In this document: positions 8,764 through 11,468 of the stretch, in pieces
Position numbering within the stretch: position 1 is the stretch's first letter
Layout of the letters: each line of letters opens with the position of its first letter
Source: Rodentolepis nana
Taxonomy: Eukaryota > Platyhelminthes > Cestoda > Cyclophyllidea > Hymenolepididae
Direction: 5' to 3'
Assembly: GCA_900617975.1 (NCBI GenBank)
Contig: UZAE01001798.1
Span: 1-11,468, forward strand
DNA: 11,468 nucleotides
Translations under genes and position numbers: made by a program
Notes under the pieces: generated by a model
Seen by the model: the letters and a program-made list of their open reading frames with translations, nothing else
Told to the model about the DNA's origin: nothing
Database searches by the model: none

Positions 8764-9053
8764 TATCAAGTAGTAGGCGTTTTGATGGTTATCATTAGCC
8801 CTTTAGTTGACTTCAGGCTTCACAGGGAGAAGGAACATCAAAGTGAAAGTCGAGAGGGGCGGGGGGGGGGGACGGAAGAGTGTTTCAAAGACGAAGGTAG
8901 AAAAAAGCAAAGTGAGTATTGTGGAAGTGGTGGAATGTGACTTACAATGGGGTCATGGCAGTTTGAAGTGAGAAGTCAACTGCCAGTTAATAGGCTTTTT
9001 TGCCAGGGTGCACCGCGTGGAGGTAAGTCTATCGCACACCCCTGGTAGCTTAA
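8764..9053 (+). repeat. Dispersed repeat, copy 2
   Basis: Aligns with 1-330 in the same orientation. It starts tatcaag after a TTA-rich microsatellite (about 8740-8763) and ends in the hairpin-capable block gggtgcaccgcgtggagg...cgcacacccc. It carries an inserted G11 run and lacks about 20 bases present in copy 1. Being complete at both ends, it gives the best estimate of the unit, about 290-310 bp. The minus-strand frame 8976-9356 that crosses its edge is not a gene: the part shared with copy 1 is the repeat itself. Confidence 0.88.
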
Positions 9054-10457
9054 AGTTGAAATGCATAGTCTGTATTCTTGATGCTTGGTCATTTCGCATG
9101 GTGATATAAAAGTAAATCTCGTGGTTAGGCTATGTAATTGTGTTCTTTGCTTATAAAAAGTATGGAAGCAACTTTCAAGCAAACAACTTTCGTGGGTGAT
9201 AGACTTTGTGGCTAATGAATAGCTTAGATACCTTGTCTGGGCAAAATTGAACGGAGACAATTGTCTAAGAAAGAAGGGACTCGTTTTTGAATGCTTTTTA
9301 ATACCAAGATGGGAGAATATTTTGAAAAATTCTTTATCTTCTTCATGCCAGTCCATGTCTTTGTAAAAAAATGATTTACTTTTTTTCCAACATATCAGAG
9401 TCTCAATGCCACAAGTATTGTAAATAGGATTTTAATGAAGTTATTTTTTTCTGATGAAAGATAGAATTTTTATAATTGGAAACAATTGTACTTTCTGTGA
9501 AAGTGTAGATTAAACGTCTTGTATTTATTGGTCAGTGGTTTGGGGGAGGGTTGGAGGTCAGAAGAGTTTATTACTCCCTTTTAGGGAATTTCAAAGTTTA
9601 GAAAGGCTATTTTCCAGTATTCGCTAAGGTTAACTTTTGGTTTCCTTTAATACAATTCTCTCTGAGATTCCACTTTAAGAATTTTGAATAGTTTTTCTAC
9701 GCCATTACAAAAAATATAAATATATGCTAGATCGATTTGAATGGAATAACATAATACTATTGTCATATTTGTTATTCGGTTTCTTAATTCACTCCGAAGG
9801 ATGAGAAACCTCTCTCTCTCTGTGTGTGTGTTTCATGTGTGGTTAGGTAATATCTAAAGGTTTGCATTCCAAAGTATACCATTAAGTGTGATTACAATCC
9901 CAAAATTTTTGCGTATGTTGGAATAGTTCATGTGATGTGGAGATGTGGCATGGTTGCTGCATTTTTGCGCATAGGAGTCATGGAGATTCCAGTCCGTTGT
10001 AGCTTTGCCAGGTGGAGTGAATAAATACGCTCTAATTTGATATAGTGGCTCATCAGGTCATTTAAAAATGTGAATTTAGCTCAACGCTGTTGAAAATACC
10101 GGTCAAAAGGAGATATACTGCTGTGATAGGCTCAAAATAGCTAATGTTTATACACCGGCTTGCTACCATGTGGACGTCCTCTTCCTGACCGCTCTTTTAC
10201 ATTGCCACAACTAGTGCTTGCAATTAATATTACGATGTTTGGTAGGTCATCACATACTGCCTTGTTCCACTCACTCAGCAAAGAAGAGTGAATAATCTGT
10301 ATTTTGCCAAAATACCAGGTCTAAAAAAATTTGTGACAGTAGTTAACGCACTCGTTTCACAGTCAAATGCCTCGGCTTTGGTGCTCACCCTATCCTCGCC
10401 TAGTGAGCGGATTGACCTTTCGTTTGGTTAAGTCAAATTAGTCATCTAGGTTGAAGT
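9054..10457. other. Intergenic DNA without a recognisable gene
   Basis: AT-rich sequence with no convincing exon on either strand. It contains a mixed (TC)5(TG)5 microsatellite at 9811-9830 and the weak tRNA-like stretch near 10335-10390 listed separately. Confidence 0.6.
10335..10390 (+). repeat. Possible degenerate tRNA-like (SINE head) fragment
   Basis: The string cagtagttaacgcactcg resembles a tRNA D-arm or A-box region. About 30 bases later ggtgctcaccc sits where a T-arm or B box (GGTTCGANNCC) would be expected, but fits it poorly. No full acceptor stem is seen, so this is at best a decayed tRNA-derived element and may be chance. Confidence 0.2.
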
Positions 10458-10803
10458 TGTTGGGGAACACAACTTTAGCGTATCAAGGGCAGAAGCCTCT
10501 TGACCAATCAATAACCAAAGCCAAGACGATCATTCAGCAGTCAAATCCAGTATGTGGTTATCCGACCAATCAATGGCCAAAGTCATTACGTGGTTATCAC
10601 CTCGGAAAGGTATATAAAAATTCAATCCCACGTCACTGTTTACAGCACGTTATACGAAATAAACGTGTTCCACGTCATACTTCTGTTTTCTCTTCACTCT
10701 TGAGGTAGCGTAGCTAGTTCTGGGAGTCATTCCAAATGCAGGAGAATCTGCCATAGAGATTCCTGAGTATAGTCAAGGCTTATTAGTGCATTTATCCGCT
10801 ACA
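10458..10803 (+). repeat. LTR-like repeat 1
   Basis: This repeat has the signals expected of an LTR promoter and polyadenylation region: CCAAT at 10504-10508 and 10566-10570, a TATA box (tatataaaa) at 10611-10619, and AATAAA at 10658-10663. A short internal duplication (gaccaatcaat plus gtggttatc) spans the two CCAAT boxes. The 85-residue open frame inside it is not a gene. Confidence 0.6.
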
Positions 10804-10929
10804 AATTTCAGCAGCTTTGTTGGCTGAGTCAAATTTGGGGAAAAACGTGAGATTACTTAAGCTGCTTTGTGCGCCATCGTATGCCTGCATGTCTGCTCGT
10901 CAGGATTGGGAGGTGCGGCCGTACAACTC

Positions 10930-11194
10930 TGTGTGCAGCCACCGTACAAACAGCGACCAATCATTAACCTCTGTTTGTTTAACCTAATCAGCCATCCTGA
11001 TCATGATTAAGCCCCCTGCATATACACTTTATCTGCAATATACGTACTAAAGAAACGTGTTCCGTGCTACACGTCTGTTTCCTTTATAGCTGGGCTATGA
11101 CTTAGCAGGTTCTGGGAGTCTAGCTAGATGTAGGAGAATTTGCCACAGAGATTTCTGAGTCAGTCAGGCTTTACTAAGATAGTAATCCGCTACA
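10930..11194 (+). repeat. LTR-like repeat 2 (diverged)
   Basis: It shares aaacgtgttcc, ggttctgggagtc, aggagaat(c/t)tgcca(t/c)agagatt, ctgagt and aatccgctaca with repeat 1, in the same order. CCAAT is at 10957-10961, with a weaker tatacac near 11021; the AATAAA is degraded (actaaagaaacg). The left border is uncertain. It is shorter and clearly diverged from repeat 1. Confidence 0.55.
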
Positions 11195-11225
11195 TTCTCT
11201 CATTGTACTTGCAAGTTGAGAACAC

Positions 11226-11448
11226 GGTGTTAGATTAGCTTGTTTTTTTCGGTTTTTGGATGTCTTTGATGAATAAAATGGAATATTTTTATTTATAGGA
11301 GGTGTTGGATTAGCTTGTTTTTCGGTTCTTGGATGTCTTTGATGAATAAAATGGAATATTTTTATTTATAGGAGGTGTTGGATTAGCTTGTTTTTCGGTT
11401 CTTGGATGTCTTTGATGAATAAAATGGAATATTTTTATTTATAGGAGG
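11226..11448 (+). repeat. Tandem repeat, three units of 73-75 bp
   Basis: Units start at 11226 (75 bp), 11301 (73 bp) and 11374 (73 bp). The second and third look identical; the first differs by two extra T and a few substitutions. Each unit holds gatgaataaaatgg, containing AATAAA, and ends in aatatttttatttatag followed by ga, which looks like a splice acceptor. The near identity of units 2 and 3 implies a recent duplication. After the last unit the sequence changes to gaggaaaatttcaag. Confidence 0.92.
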
Positions 11449-11468
11449 AAAATTTCAAGAAAAAATTG

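Larger units (their letters stand above)
10458..11194 (+). mobile_element. Miniature LTR-type element (TRIM-like), decayed
   Basis: Two related direct repeats (10458-10803 and about 10930-11194) flank an internal stretch of only about 126 bases that encodes nothing. The first repeat begins TGT and both end CCGCTACA, fitting the TG...CA borders of LTRs. The total of about 740 bases fits a terminal-repeat retrotransposon in miniature, a class reported from taeniid tapeworms; a link to that family is my inference. No clear target-site duplication is visible (gaagt on the left, ttctc on the right), and no convincing primer-binding site follows the first repeat. The copy is therefore old, or its borders are misplaced. 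Confidence 0.55.

Noticed and set aside
8976..9356. 126-residue minus-strand open frame
   Set aside because: It runs across the edge of the dispersed repeat, resembles no family, and its only echo elsewhere in the window is the repeat-derived peptide GCAIDLPPRGAPW.
9451..9490. ctgatga ... ggaaac, resembling a hammerhead ribozyme core
   Set aside because: The bases between and around the two motifs do not form convincing stems I, II or III.
10451..10708. 85-residue plus-strand open frame
   Set aside because: It overlays the CCAAT, TATA and AATAAA signals of the LTR-like repeat and has no recognisable domain.

Overview
The window looks like a piece of an AT-rich invertebrate nuclear genome, most likely a parasitic flatworm and perhaps a tapeworm. 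The reasons are short spliced exons with canonical GT/AG borders, metazoan-only protein families, long AT-rich non-coding stretches, dispersed short repeats and a very short LTR-type element. The flatworm assignment is inference. No bacterial-type operons, CRISPR arrays or rRNA genes are seen.

Two genes lie head to tail on the + strand, about 2 kb apart. The first (657-2752, 5' end outside the window) is the 3' half of a TBC-domain Rab GTPase-activating protein of the TBC1D12/TBC1D14 type. I rebuilt it from four exons: 657-949, 1781-1908, 1976-2165 and 2363-2752. The second (4781-8371) is a complete, intronless reading frame for a TANGO1/MIA3 (cTAGE5-like) protein. It has a signal peptide, a MIA-type SH3-like luminal domain, a long low-complexity luminal region, one transmembrane segment, a cytosolic coiled coil and a C-terminal proline-rich tail. 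This family organises ER exit sites for bulky cargo such as collagen. Both products belong to the membrane-trafficking machinery, but nothing in the sequence shows that they are co-regulated.

The rest is repeats and apparently non-coding DNA. A dispersed repeat of about 300 bp occurs at 1-330 and 8764-9053 in the same orientation, with a truncated inverted copy at 3334-3393. The repeats therefore bracket and interrupt the two-gene interval. At the right end, 10458-11194 holds two diverged LTR-like direct repeats with CCAAT, TATA and AATAAA signals and a shared CCGCTACA end, resembling a terminal-repeat retrotransposon in miniature. A 73-75 bp tandem repeat with three units follows at 11226-11448; each unit carries an AATAAA and a splice-acceptor-like end.

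I found no wholly new gene system. The points most worth a second look are the intronless TANGO1 gene with an acceptor 10 bases before its ATG, the miniature LTR element, the acceptor-bearing tandem repeat, and the unnamed dispersed repeat.
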